DNA of 64,000 nt from Trogon surrucura (lineage: Eukaryota > Chordata > Aves > Trogoniformes > Trogonidae): contig CM036658.1 in the NCBI GenBank assembly GCA_020746105.1, forward strand, positions 31,087,099 through 31,151,098, given 5' to 3'. Under the pieces are notes generated by a model. It was given only the letters and a program-made list of their open reading frames with translations. It was not told the DNA's origin and did not search any database. Shown piece after piece: positions 7,723-18,401 of the stretch. The number at the start of each line of letters is the position of its first letter. Position 1 is the stretch's first letter. The translations under genes and the position numbers were made by a program.

Positions 7723-9808
7723 TCATAGAATCATAGAACCAAAGAACGACCTAGGTTGGAAGGGACCTGAGAGATCATCTAATCCAACCTCCCTGTAACG
7801 AGCAGGGATGCCTCTCAATTAGATCAGGCTACTCAAGGCTCTGTCCAACTTGGCCTTGAACACCTCCAGGGCGGAGGAAGCCACATCATCTCTGGGCAAT
7901 TTATTCCAAAGTCTTGCCACCCTCATAGTGAAGAATTTCTTCCTAAAATCCAATCTAAATCTATTCTCCTTCAACTTAAATCCATTTCCCCTTGTCCTAT
8001 CAGTGGACACTCTTGTAAAAAGTCCCTCCCCAGCCTTCCTGTAGGATCCCTTCAGGTATTGGAAGGCAGCTATTAGGTCCTCCCCAGTGTCTTCTCTTTT
8101 CAAGACTGAACAATCCCAGCTCCCTCAGCCTGTCCTCGTAGCAGAGGTGCTCCAGCCCCTGGATCATATTTGGGGCCCTCCTCTGAATGTGCTCCAACAG
8201 ATCTATGTCCCTCTTATGGTGGGGACACCAGAACTGGACGCAGTATTCAAGGTGGGGTCTCACAAGAGCAGAGTGAAGGGGGAGAATCACCTCTCTCGAC
8301 TTGCTGGCTACGCTTCTCCTGATACATCCCAGGATGCCGTTGGCCTTCTGGGCTGCATGAGGGCTGTGCCAGCTCATATTGAGCTTCTCGTTTATCAACA
8401 CCCCCAAGTCCTTCTCTTCAGGGCTACTCTCAACCCACTCTGTGCCCAGTTTGTATTTGTGCCTGGGATTGGCCCGACCCAGGTGAAGGACCTTGCATTT
8501 TAACTTGTTGAAGCTCATGCAGTTTGCACCGGCCCATTTCTCAAGCCTATCAAGGTCCCTCTGGATGGCATCTCTTCCCTCAAGGGAGTCCACGGCACCA
8601 CACAGCTTGGTGTCGTCGGCAAACTTGCTGAGGGTGCACTCAATGCTGTCGTCCATGTCGCTGACAAAGATGTTGAACAGCCCTGGACCCAGAACAGACC
8701 CCTGAGGAACACCACTTGTCACTGGTCTCCATGTGGACATTGTGTCATTGACCACAACTCTTTCATTGTGACCATCCAGCCAGTTCTTTATCCACCGAGT
8801 GGTCCATCTCTCAAATACACGTCTCTCCATTTTAGAGACAAGGATGTCATGTGGGACAGTGTCAAACGCCTTGCACTAGTCCAGGAAAATGACATTCGTT
8901 GCTTTTCCTGTGTCAACCAGCGCTGTAGCTTTGTCGTAGAAGGCCACTAAAATAGTCAGGCATGACTTGCCCCTGGTGAAGCCATGCTGGCTGTCACCAA
9001 CCACTTGATTATTTTTATGTGTCTTAGTACCGCTACCTGGAGAATCTGTCCCATGATTTTGCCTGGCACAGAGGTAAGGCTGACTGGTCTGTAGTTCCCC
9101 AGGTTGTCTTTGGTTCCTTTTTTAAAGATGGGGGTTATGTTCCCTTCTTCCAACCTGTGGGAACCTCACCAGACTGCCAGGACCTCTCAAATATGATGGC
9201 TAGTGGCCTAGCAACTTCAACTGCCAGTTCCTTCAGGACCCGTGGGTGTATCTCCTCAGGTCCCATGGACTTGTGCACCTTCAGGTTCTCTAGGTGTTCC
9301 CAGACCTCATCTGCTCCTACCCTGGGTGGTTCTTCACTCTCCCAGATCCAGCCAACCCCCTCTGAGATATGGGTGGTGTGGTTCGAGCGGTTGCCAGTGA
9401 AGACTGAGGCGAAAAAGGTGTTGAATACTTCAGTCTTCCCTGTGTCCTCAGTAACCAGGTCACCTGTATCGTTCCTGAGAGGCCCCACATTCTCTCTCAT
9501 TTTTCTTTTGTCTCTTACATACCTTTCAAATCCTTTTCTGTTATTTCTAATATCTCTGGCCAGATTTGACTCTGTCAGGGCCTTAGCTTTTCTAACCTGG
9601 TCTCTGATTACACTAGCAACTTGCTTGTAATCATCCCAGGTTACCAGTCTTTGCTTCCACGCTTTGTGTGTTCCCCTTTTGTATTTGATTTTAACCAGGA
9701 GTTCTTTGTTTATCCACATAGGTCTCCTGGTGTTTTTGCCAGATTTTTGCCTTTTAGGAATGCAATGCCTTTGAGCTTGGAGGACACGATCCTTGAAATT
9801 CAACCTGC
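7723..9808 (-). mobile_element. CR1 LINE, 5'-truncated, about 2.1 kb
   Basis: On the minus strand its 3' end is at 7723 with tcatagaatcatagaa (octamer tail), and its 5' truncation lies at a poly-T run (9809-9825). The ORF2 product can be read in three broken pieces. 9803-9135 is the post-endonuclease linker, with MWINKELLVKIKYKRG, and the RT start with HKSMGPEEIHPRVLK. 9153-8880 has [19 protein letters not shown]. 8830-8000 has [17 protein letters not shown], the intact catalytic box FADD in [11 protein letters not shown], and the thumb. Frameshifts and stops near 9140, 8870 and 8060 separate them. The endonuclease is absent. Confidence 0.92.
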
Positions 9809-9825
9809 CTTTTTTTTTTTTTTTT
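9809..9825. repeat. Poly-T run at the CR1 truncation point
   Basis: About 17 T at the 5' (right) junction of the CR1. It is not the CR1 tail, which is at the other end; it may be a pre-existing A-rich target or a later microsatellite. Confidence 0.7.
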
Positions 9826-9988
9826 AATCAGCCAGACAAATACAAAGGTGATTGTGTGCATCCTGTGTTTCTTGTCTGAAGAATATTGCTATGTATTACT
9901 GAAAATCTTTTACATAAAACTTCATGTTTTCACTTTCCCAAGTTCACATGAACTCTAATGGTCGTAAATGATATTACAACAAGACTAC

Positions 9989-12013
9989 TAGAATCATAGA
10001 ATCATAGAATGTTAGGGATTGGAAGGGACCTCGAAAGATCATCAAGTCCAATCCCCCTGCCAGAGCAGGAATGCCTAGATTATGCTACACAGGAACGTGT
10101 CCAGGCAGGTCTTGAATGTCTCCAGAGAAGGAGACTCCACAACCTCTCTGGGCAGCCCGTTCCAATGTTCCATCACCCTCACTGAGAAGAAGTTTCTTCT
10201 CGGGTTTAAGCGGAACCTCTTATGTTCCAGTTTCAGCCCATTACCCCTTGTCCTATCATTGGTTGTCACCGAGAAGAGCCTGGCTCCATCCTCCTGACAC
10301 TCACCCTTGATATATTTGTAAACATTAATGAGGTCACCCCTCAGTCTCCTCTTCTCCAAACTAAAGAGCCCCAGCTCCCTCAGTCTTTTCTCATAAGGGA
10401 GATGCTCCACTCCCTTAATCATCCTAGTTGCCCTGTGCTGGACTCACTCCAGCAGTTCCCTGTCTTTCTTGAACTGAGGGGCCCAGAACTGGACACAATA
10501 TTCCAGATGGGGTCTCACCAGGGCAGAGTAGAGGGGAAGGAGAACCCCTCTTGACCTACTAACCACCCCCCTTCTAATACACCCCAGGATGCCATTGGCC
10601 TTCCTGGCCACAAGGGCACAGTGCTGGCTCATGGTCATCCTGTTGTCCACCAAGACTCCCAGGTCCCTTTCCCCCACACTACTCTCTAATAAGTCATTCC
10701 CCAACTTATACTGGAACCTGGGGTTGTTCCTACCCAGATGCAAGACTCTACACTTACCCTTGTTATATTTCATTAAATTTTTCCCCGCCCAACCCTCCAG
10801 CGTGTCCAGGTCTCGCTGAATGGCAGCACAGCCTTCTGGTGTGTCAGCCACTCCTCCCAGCTTGGTGTCATCAGCAAACTTGCTGATAGTACTCTCTAGT
10901 CCCTCATCCAAGTCATCGATGAATATATTGAATAATACTGGTCCCAGTACCGACCCTTGAGGCACTCCACTGGATATAGGCCTCCAACCAGAATTCCGCC
11001 CCATTGACCACGACTCTTTGGCTTCTTCCCCTTAGCCAGTTCACAGTCCACCTCACTACCCAAGAGTCTAGACCACACTTCCTCAGTTTAGCAGCAAGGA
11101 TGCTGTGGGAGACTGTGTCAAATGCTTTACTGAAGTCAAGGTCACATCCACTGCTCGGCCATCATCTATCCACCTTGTTATATCCTCATAAAAGGCTATG
11201 AGGTTAGTCAAGCACGACTTCCCTTTGGTGAAGCCATGTTGACTGTCTCTAATGACCCTCTTATCCCTGATATGCCTTGAGATGGCACCAAGGATAAGTC
11301 GTTCCATCACTTTCCCAGGGATGGAGGTGAGGCTGACCGGTCTATAGTTACCCGGGTCCTCCTTCTTGCCCTTTTTGAAGACTGGAGTGACATTTGCTTC
11401 CCTCCAGTCCTCTCCCGTCTCCCAAGACTTGGTAAAGATGACGGAGAGTGGTCTAGCAATGACATCAGCCAGCTCCCTCAGCACCCGTGGATGCATCCCG
11501 TCTGGACCCATGGATTTATGGATATCCAGATTGCTTAATTGGTCCCTAACCCAGTCCTCATCGACTAAAGCAAACTCCTCCACTGCCCTGACTTCCTCTG
11601 GGGCCTCAGGGGAACGGGGCTCCTCAGGACAGCCTCCGGCAGAGTAGACAGAGGCAAAGGAGACATTCAGTAGCTCTGCCTTCTCTGTATCATCTGTCAC
11701 CAAGGCACCCACCTGATTCATCAGTGGGCCTACATTGCCTCTGGTGTTAGTTTTATCTACCACGTATTTGAAAAAGCTCTTCCTGTTGTCCTTGACCCCT
11801 CTCGCCAGGTTCAATTCTAGGGAGGCCTTTGCTTTCCTAGTTGCCTCCCTACATCCTCGGACAACAGCCTTATACTCTTCCCAAGTGGCCAGCCCTGCCT
11901 TCCAAGATCTGTAAATTCTCCTCTTGCCCTTGAGCTTACCCAGCAGATCCCTGTTTAGCCACGCAGGTCTCCTGGTTCCCTTCCTTGACTTCCTACATGT
12001 CGGGATGAATCTC
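9989..12013 (-). mobile_element. CR1 LINE, 5'-truncated, about 2.0 kb
   Basis: The 3' end at 9989 shows gaatcatagaatcatagaat, read as the octamer tail on the minus strand. The protein can be followed from about 12000 down: [20 protein letters not shown] linker, then 11814-11083 with [49 protein letters not shown] and [14 protein letters not shown]. 11004-10444 has [17 protein letters not shown], the catalytic [11 protein letters not shown] and the thumb; 10422-10075 is the C-terminus with [16 protein letters not shown]. Only a few frame breaks (near 11080 and 10440) are present. It belongs to a different CR1 subfamily from the 7.7-kb copy ([12 protein letters not shown] and KVMERLI against [11 protein letters not shown] and KIMGQIL). 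Confidence 0.92.
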
Positions 12014-12094
12014 TATCTTGTTATAAAAGATATGCAAAGCCTTTTATCTTCTTGCCCATTTATGAGTCCAAGTCCTTCACTCTAAGGTCGAGAC

Positions 12095-12572
12095 AGGGAA
12101 ACTGCTGAGCTGTCATACCTACTCAGTCTGTCTACCAAAAAAACTTGTCTGTCCGAGCTCCAACTAAAGCAAGGTACGACTTTGTTAAAATATGTGCACG
12201 TGTCTTGTGTGTCCTTGAACGACTCTACCACTTTTTTTATAATAAGACATTTGTCATCTGTTGGATAGCATCAGTCAATTCAATGGTGAAAAGCTTTCTC
12301 ATCCAATTAGGATAGTCTTCTGGAAAGATTTCTTTGGGATGTGAATACCTAGGATCATCAAGTGACTGAAATTCTTCATTCAACAATAGCTCTCAACTCT
12401 CTCATGCGTGCGTACTATAAACTGAGCAAATAATGTGCTGCGGGCAGTCCATTCCTCATTCTCTCTTTGATAGCAGCTCCTTCTCACTACGAATCATGTT
12501 GGAGCATCTAATGGACAGCGTAATGCAGGCTAGAAAATGGAGTGCACCTGGTTGCCATGTCTGCTGTGAGCT
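12095..12572 (-). pseudogene. Unrecognised coding-like stretch with frame breaks
   Basis: On the minus strand a protein-like sequence can be followed across three frames. 12570-12440 includes LACITLSIRCSNMIRSEKELL, with one frame break near 12450. 12450-12375 includes EEWTARSTLFAQFIVRTH. 12395-12240 includes FQSLDDPRYSHPKEIF and YPNWMRKLFTIELTDAIQQM. After a stop and shift near 12235, 12230-12085 includes ESFKDTQDTCTYF and DRQVFLVDRLSRYDSSAV. The low-complexity-free composition and the way each frame picks up where the last ends argue for a decayed gene or ERV/transposon protein. There are no introns within about 480 bp, so a retrocopy or viral relic is likely. I do not recognise the family. 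Confidence 0.4.
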
Positions 12573-12682
12573 GAATCATAGAATCATAGAATCATAGAAT
12601 CAATCATAGACTCACAAAATGTTAAGGGTTAGAAGGGACCTTGAAAGATCATCTAGTCCAACCCCCCTGCCAGAGCAGGATT
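12573..12682 (-). mobile_element. CR1 3'-end fragment, about 110 bp
   Basis: aatcatagaatcatagaatcatag at the left is four octamer-like units, followed by gttaagggttagaagggacc and gatcatctagtccaacc, the conserved CR1 3' UTR in reverse. It stops at gccagagcagga, so only the last about 110 bp of the element was inserted. Confidence 0.88.
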
Positions 12683-13117
12683 GACTACTCAGAATGTACA
12701 CTCAACACCAGTAATATAAATGCTCTTGATCTACCTGATTTTTCAATTTTAGGCTGAGAATCCTTAATACTAATACACCTTTTATTCCTATCTTGGATTT
12801 TGAAACATGCAATAGCCCACCAAAACTGGTTTTTTATCTTTTGGCTATTTTTTTTTTTTTTTAAATAAAAAGTAAAGTTCAAATATTCAGTAGCTTAAAA
12901 GCCCTTTGAAGAATTCAAGACATCATAATGACATTGTTCAGACAAAAGAAGTTTGTAAAACATCTGAAGTTTGTAAAAATTCTGAAGTCCACGCTTTCCT
13001 TCTTGGGATCTTCACAGCAGATAAATCATTATCCAAATCCAATTTCCAGTTTATCTTACAGTGATGACATAATGCCCAAAGTTCAACTACATACATCAGG
13101 TTTTGTTATAGACTTGT
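12683..13117. other. Unassigned spacer with poly-T run
   Basis: AT-rich; includes a T run at 12848-12861. No coding-like frame. Confidence 0.4.
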
Positions 13118-13790
13118 AGAATCATAGAATGTGGTCTCCATTTTAATTAATGGTCTCAGAATTACCTGCTCCTTTTCAGGTTTTGGATAGAAAATTTCTT
13201 GACTAGTTTCCAATTCTTTGAGCGGGTATAGAGGTTTAACATCAGATGCTTGTTTTTCAGCTAGTTTTGCCAAACCTGAAGATCTCAGTTCACAATTCAC
13301 ATTCGAATCAAGATCTGTTTGATTGTAAACACTTTGCTCATTCTCCTCCAATTCAGACCTTAAGGTTTTCTCTCCGTCATATGCATCTGATAGAGCAGCA
13401 TGAAGCCGCTGATTAGTGCTACGTTCAGCAATCAACTGTTTTTGTAAGTTCTCATTTTTCCACACTCCTCTGTTAATCGGTCCTGCAAAGACTTAATGGT
13501 TTCACTTTCAGTTTGCATTGTTAAATGCCTTTCCTTTTGTGCTGCTATCAGTGCAGCTCCTAATACAGCACACACCAGGGCCTTCCCTTTATGAAATGGC
13601 CACTTCTGCTCTTTTACAAGGGAGGTTATTCGGTCTGCAACTATCTCAGGGTTATGCCGATTGTCATGAGCCCAGGTCATTCCTGGTGGAGTAGGACATG
13701 CCTTAAACTCCTTCAATTTCTCAAAGATAGGGGAGCAGTCAAGCACTGACATTTCCTGGGCTGACAACATTCCATGGGACCAAAACTGGT
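13118..13790 (-). pseudogene. gag: ERV gag N-terminal fragment (ERVL-like), frameshifted
   Basis: On the minus strand a frame starts with MLSAQEMSVLD (13770) and runs through WPFHKGKALVCAVLGAALIAAQKE and the helical stretch ESETIKSLQDRLTEE, ending at 13432. The next frame (13465-13106) continues with ENLQKQLIAERSTNQRL, a long coiled coil, then PLYPLKELE and VILRPLIKMET. From memory this layout (a WPWGKGKA-like box, a coiled coil, YPLKEL, RPLIKTE) is that of the N-terminal half of gag in avian class III ERVs. Capsid is absent: the match stops after RPLIKMET and is followed by a CR1-like tail (see findings). One frameshift lies near 13450. Confidence 0.65.
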
Positions 13791-13854
13791 TTTCTTTTGT
13801 GACCGCGACAAGAAATGTTTAAGGCAAAATCCATGAATCAGTCTGCTACAGTGA

Positions 13855-14222
13855 TGGCCAGATGGACTGCAACCCCCACTTTCTGCCCCCCCTGTACTGA
13901 TGGATGGGAAGAGGTAGCCAGGAAGGGAGAGGTGGGAGCGAAGTGTATTTAAGATCGGGTCGTGTTTATTGATGTATCCCTCTCATCATCCTACTTTGTA
14001 AATGGTAGTGGTGAATTAAATGTGATTTTCTCCTCAAGTTGTTCTGGTTCTTTATCTGTCATTGTAAACTGCAGATTATTACCCTCATTAACCTTAATCT
14101 CAAATCCTTGAGCCTTTTTACTTGAATTGTCTCCCTCTACATCACTGTGGGAACAGGGGTGGGGGGGAAGGATTGAGCTGGAGACCATGTGTTTTTTTGT
14201 CCCCATTGGCTTGAACTGTGAC
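13855..14222 (+). repeat. Avian ERV LTR fragment (3' part)
   Basis: Aligns by eye with 53530-53915: a gaagaggtagccaggaaggg block, gtatttaagat, catcctactttgtaaatgg, gtggtgaattaaatgtgatttt, and aatctcaaatccttgagcc then tccctctacatcac. Only the right third of the LTR family is present; the right edge runs into a CR1 at about 14223. Its orientation is opposite to the gag fragment at 13118-13790, so the two do not form a normal LTR-gag unit. Confidence 0.7.
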
Positions 14223-14815
14223 ACTCATCAAGCCTGACCTTGAATGTATTCAGGGATGCAGCCTCCACCACCATTCTGAGCAACCTGTTCCAGTATTTTA
14301 CCACCCTCATAGCAAAGAGTTTCTTCTTGATATCTAATCTAAGTCTACTCCGCTCTAGTTTAAAACCATTGCGCCTTGTCCTGTCGCTACACACTCTTGT
14401 AAACAGCCCCTCCCCAGCTTTCCTGTAGGCCCCCTTCAGGTATTGGAAGGCCTCTATAAGGTCTCCCCAGAGCCTTCTCTCCTCCAGGCTGGACAAGCCC
14501 AACTCTCTCAGCCTGTCCTTATAGGAGAGGTGCTCTGGCCCTCTGATAACTTTTGTGGCCGTCTCTGGACCTGCTCCAACAAGTCCCTGTCCTTGCTGTA
14601 TTGCGGGTTCCACTGCCGGACATAGTGCTCCAGGTGAGGTCCCACCGGAGCAGAGTGGAGGGACAGAATCACCTCTCTCCATCTGCTGGTCATGCTTCTT
14701 TTGATGCAGCCCAGGATTCGATTGGCCTTCTGGGCTGCAACTGCACATTGGTGGCTCACGCCCAGCTTTTCATTCAATACCTCCAAGTTCTTGTCCTTGG
14801 GGCTGCTCCATAACA
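14223..14815 (-). mobile_element. CR1 LINE fragment lacking the 3' tail
   Basis: The minus-strand protein is readable as two overlapping frames. 14879-14508 has DEKLGVSHQCAVAAQKANRILGC-like order (LNEKLGVSHQCAV, then ILGCIKRSM). 14640-14220 has [37 protein letters not shown] and YWNRLLRMVVEAASLNTFK. This is the RT thumb and C-terminus of ORF2. The 3' UTR and octamers that should follow at the left are missing, replaced by the LTR fragment ending at 14222. Confidence 0.85.
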
Positions 14816-15766
14816 CATCTAAGGTTTTCTCTTCTAACATAAAATAACAAACCCTTTGAAGACTCACAACCCAAAACAATCTTCTTGCAGCATTTTACTC
14901 CATCTCCTACTACCTTCTAGCTTTTCAGTTGCCACGTCTATATTCTTCATGCAGGACATGGCAGAGTCTACCTTGCTGCCACATTCAGTATATTGCATGT
15001 CCAGTGCTCCAGGCCACTCTGGTCCTACCTAATACCTGTGTTTGCAATAGGGATAAGCAAGAAAAAACAGAAGATTAAAAAGTAAAAAGTGAAGATTATG
15101 AAATACAAGTAATGACTGCTAGTTAAAACTTGGTTTGAAATAGAGCTGGTCAATGCCAGCAATTAATAAATGTAAACATTAAGATGATGAAATACACAAT
15201 CAACAAACAACAACAGGGCTGGGTTTTGGAAATTACCGTGAACTTCCTGTCTGAGCAAAACCAGATCCCAAAGCCAAGAGTTAACAAACATATATTCAGA
15301 GACCTTCTTTAGGTGCCAAAAGTACAACTAGCTTTATAATCGTAAACCTTTACATCAAAGAAATATGACTCACCGTTAAAAAAACCACAAAAGTAAGAAG
15401 CAACTTGCAATACAGCTGTATAAATAAATCTGTTTAAATGAGGTTTCACCAAAAGCAGAATTAGGACTATGGCTAATTAACATTTTCTTTAAGTAGCTCA
15501 AGTTATAAAGCTTCTCATAAATGGAATAAATAAGCAGCTGCAAATAAAACCAAAATGGAAACAGTCTATGAAGATTTAACAAAAAGCATTGCTACAGTCT
15601 GCAATTTGATAAGTCTAGAGAGCACGCACATAAGTATAAATGTGTTGTAACTAAGGCAGCAAGATTACAATGAAATTATGAGCTTGTTTTACTAGCTCAT
15701 ATGGAGGACAATTGTTACTCAGGAGTCTAGACTATACTCTTACTATACTCTATACTATACTCTTAC
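14816..15766. other. Unassigned AT-rich spacer
   Basis: No recognised repeat, RNA or coding-like frame. Confidence 0.4.
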
Positions 15767-16262
15767 TCTGTTTTTGTGGGGTTTCCCCAGGGCCATGTTG
15801 GAAATCCTGCTGCAGCTGCACAGCTGGGCAACTGCTTCCACGCTAGCGGGTGTCGAGCTGAGCGAGGCCATGGCTGTCTGCCCGGGGGGACACCACAGCT
15901 CCCAGATCGAACTGGCAGAGCTTCAGCACCCTTCCCTGGCGCCCCCCGCCACGCATCCACCACGCTCTACTCCAGCTCCTGGTCTCCAGTGCGGACCAGG
16001 CCGCTGTTTTCAGGCAAGGGCGTGGGTGCGGGTACCCTGGCAATGCTGAGGCCTCACCAATGCCTCCCGCCAGAGCTGCTGCCTCCCCGGGGTGTGTCCC
16101 TGCCTGGGCGATCCATGGCATCAGGAAAACCCTGCCGTGTGTCTCCAGGTTCTGCCATCATCGTGCAGCACTGGCATTTGCCCCCTGGTAGTGGTGTTTC
16201 ACACTCAGCATTGCTCTGCACCACCAGTTACGTCAAGAGAACATACTGTCAGGCCATACTCT
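15767..16262. other. GC- and CpG-rich block, not recognised
   Basis: Sharply more GC- and CpG-rich than its surroundings, beginning after a TATACTC repeat-like run at 15733-15765. Frames are open on both strands (plus strand 15776-16264, 162 residues; minus strand 16121-15843), as expected from GC-rich sequence with few stops. The translations are proline, alanine and serine rich with no domain I recognise. It could be a small CpG island, a retrocopy or part of an LTR. Confidence 0.35.
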
Positions 16263-16317
16263 AACGAAAGTACCTTCAATGTCTCACCTGAAAAGAGCAC
16301 CAATGCCTTTTTTCTGC

Positions 16318-16395
16318 AGTCACGGAGTGGTTGTTGTTGGAAGGGACCTCTGGAGGACACCTGATCCACTCTCCCTACTCAAGCACGGACCTCTC
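16318..16395 (-). mobile_element. CR1 3' UTR remnant
   Basis: cacggagtggttgttgttgg, aagggacctctggagga and ctgatccactctccctactc match the reverse of the CR1 3' UTR (ttggaagggacctctggaga). The octamer tail is decayed. About 80 bp. Confidence 0.65.
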
Positions 16396-17040
16396 GAGCA
16401 GGTTCAATAACTCTACCAGTATCTCTTGTGGACAAGAAAATGCCAGTAGAGAGGAAAAATCAGTAGCTACAAACACTTGAGGTTGGCTTTGCCACCAACC
16501 TATCCTAGTGTGGAGCCATAATAAGTTTAAGCAGCACTCGATTTTTTGCTGAGTTTTTATGGGTGCATGGAGAAAGAGAAGGAACAAATAGCGAGCAATA
16601 TCCACTTAACCAGAATCTCTGACCAGAAGCGCTGAGGCCTGAACACTAGAATTTGAATCAAAGTTAACCTCTAGGTGAATCCTCCTCGCCTCAACCAAAT
16701 GTTGTGTAATATTGCTATCAGCTCATTTGTGAAGTATGTAGAGGAAAGATATAACTCAGATACAATATCATATCTGCTCATATTTCCTCATTAGCTACAG
16801 ATGTAACTTAGATAAAATGTCATCTCTAATGAAGACAACATGCCATCCGAAAATATACATATATATATCCTTCCCTGTTTAGAAGCAGGTTGTCAAGGCC
16901 ATAAAACCAGGTGATTGGTCTTGTTAGAGTGTATGGACAAATGTGTGGTCAAAACCAAACAGCTAGAGTGACTTCCTTGCATTCCTCTTGAGCCCTGGCT
17001 AGGCTTTAGGTGAAATCCAGCAGGGAATGAAACCAGATGT
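16396..17040. other. Unassigned spacer
   Basis: AT-rich, with a short (AT)n at 16857-16866. Nothing else recognised. Confidence 0.4.
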
Positions 17041-17515
17041 TCACAGAATCACAGAATCACAGAATCACAGAATGTTAGAGGTTGGAAGGGACCTCAAAGA
17101 TCATCTAGTCCAACCACCCTACCAGAGCAGGGCCGCCTACAGCAGATCGCACAGGAACGCGTCCAGGTGGGTTTTGAATGTCTCCAGAGAAGGAGATTCC
17201 ACAACCTCCCTGGGCAGCCTGTTCCAGTGCTCTGTCACCCTCACTGTGAAAAAGTTTTTCCTCATATTTTTATGGAACCTCCTGTGTTCCAGCTTCCACC
17301 TGTTGCCCCTTGTCCTGTCAATGGATGCCGCTGAAAAGAGCCTGGCTCCGTCCTCCTGACACTCCCCCTTGACATATTTATAAACATGACTGAGGTCACC
17401 TCTCAGCCTCCTCTTCTCCAAGCTAAAGAGACCCAGCTTCTTCAGCTTTTCCTCGTAAGGGAGATGTTCCACTCCCTTAATCATCTTTGTGGCTCTACAC
17501 TGGACTCGTTCCTGT
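17041..17515 (-). mobile_element. CR1 LINE 3' fragment, about 475 bp
   Basis: The tail is four copies of tcacagaa at the left (17041-17072), then the conserved 3' UTR. The minus frame 17484-17137 is the ORF2 C-terminus: [27 protein letters not shown], in which LPYEE and [13 protein letters not shown] are the conserved parts, then [17 protein letters not shown]. It is 5'-truncated at about 17515. Confidence 0.92.
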
Positions 17516-18084
17516 GTTTGAAGGTATGCTGACTTCTTTATTCACCAGTATGGAAGATACCTGTCTTGCAAATGGTAGAATTTGCAGTCCCAGGGTAAGT
17601 GGAATCTAGGCATGTGCTTCTGCACTCAGGGTCAGCTGCGAGCTGCATCTCAGCACAACAAGGACTTGTGCATTTTTTTGTAGTTTAGTTTTCTTCTTTT
17701 GAGCAGATAAGAGACAACTGAAGTTAAAAACTAGAGAATAGTTAGAACTGGAATCATTTAGAAGCTTGTGAAAATTTTCAACACCGGGTTGTAAAAGTTT
17801 AGGTGTTGTACGTGGAGGTTCCGTACCAGCTCAGGGCAGTTACTGCTAAAGAATGTGAGAGACTGGATTTTACATTTTCAAACACTGATATTAAGTCTGT
17901 TTACATTAGTAGAGCATAAACCTTCAACCTTGAGAAATTCTATGATTTAGAAAGCTGAGGACAAAATCATGGACCAATTTCTAAATTAACACTTCGTGCT
18001 TTAAGACAGTGGTTCCTTTTAACCTCTTCCAATAAGACCTGGGTGCTCTCTATTTTCCTATTCCTTCTTCTGAGAAACATAGAT
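17516..18084. other. Unassigned spacer
   Basis: Nothing recognised between two CR1 pieces. Confidence 0.4.
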
Positions 18085-18396
18085 CATGTTACTGGACATG
18101 GAGCCATAGATTGTAACTCTTCCCATGTGGCCATCCAGGCAATTCCTTGTCCATCCACTAGTCCAATCATCAAACCCTGCTTAGCTTCACCCTGCTTAGA
18201 TAAACCCCGTTTAGCTGCAAGAATGTGGTGGGTGACTGTGTCAAAGGATTTACAAAAGTCCAGGCAGATGACATCTGGAGGTTGTCCCTTTTCCATGGAC
18301 ACTGCCACACCATCACAGAAGGCCACTAGATTAGTCAGGCATGATTTGCGAATGCTGCAGCCACGCTGGCTGTCTCTCACCACCTCCCTGTCTTCC

Positions 18397-18401
18397 GTAT
18401 G
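18397..18401. repeat. LTR target site duplication, left copy
   Basis: gtatg, identical to 19585-19589 on the other side of the LTR. Confidence 0.85.

Noticed and set aside
12573..12605. CRISPR-like short repeats
   Set aside because: Octamer runs at 12573, 17041, 20289 and elsewhere are CR1 tails without spacers, in a vertebrate context.
12820..13800. A 14-bp repeat ccaaaactggtttt at 12820 and 13790
   Set aside because: Too short and AT-rich to support a duplication; not flanking one clear element.
13106..14224. Intact LTR-gag provirus on the minus strand
   Set aside because: The LTR piece reads in the opposite orientation by its signal boxes and no primer-binding site or leader is visible.
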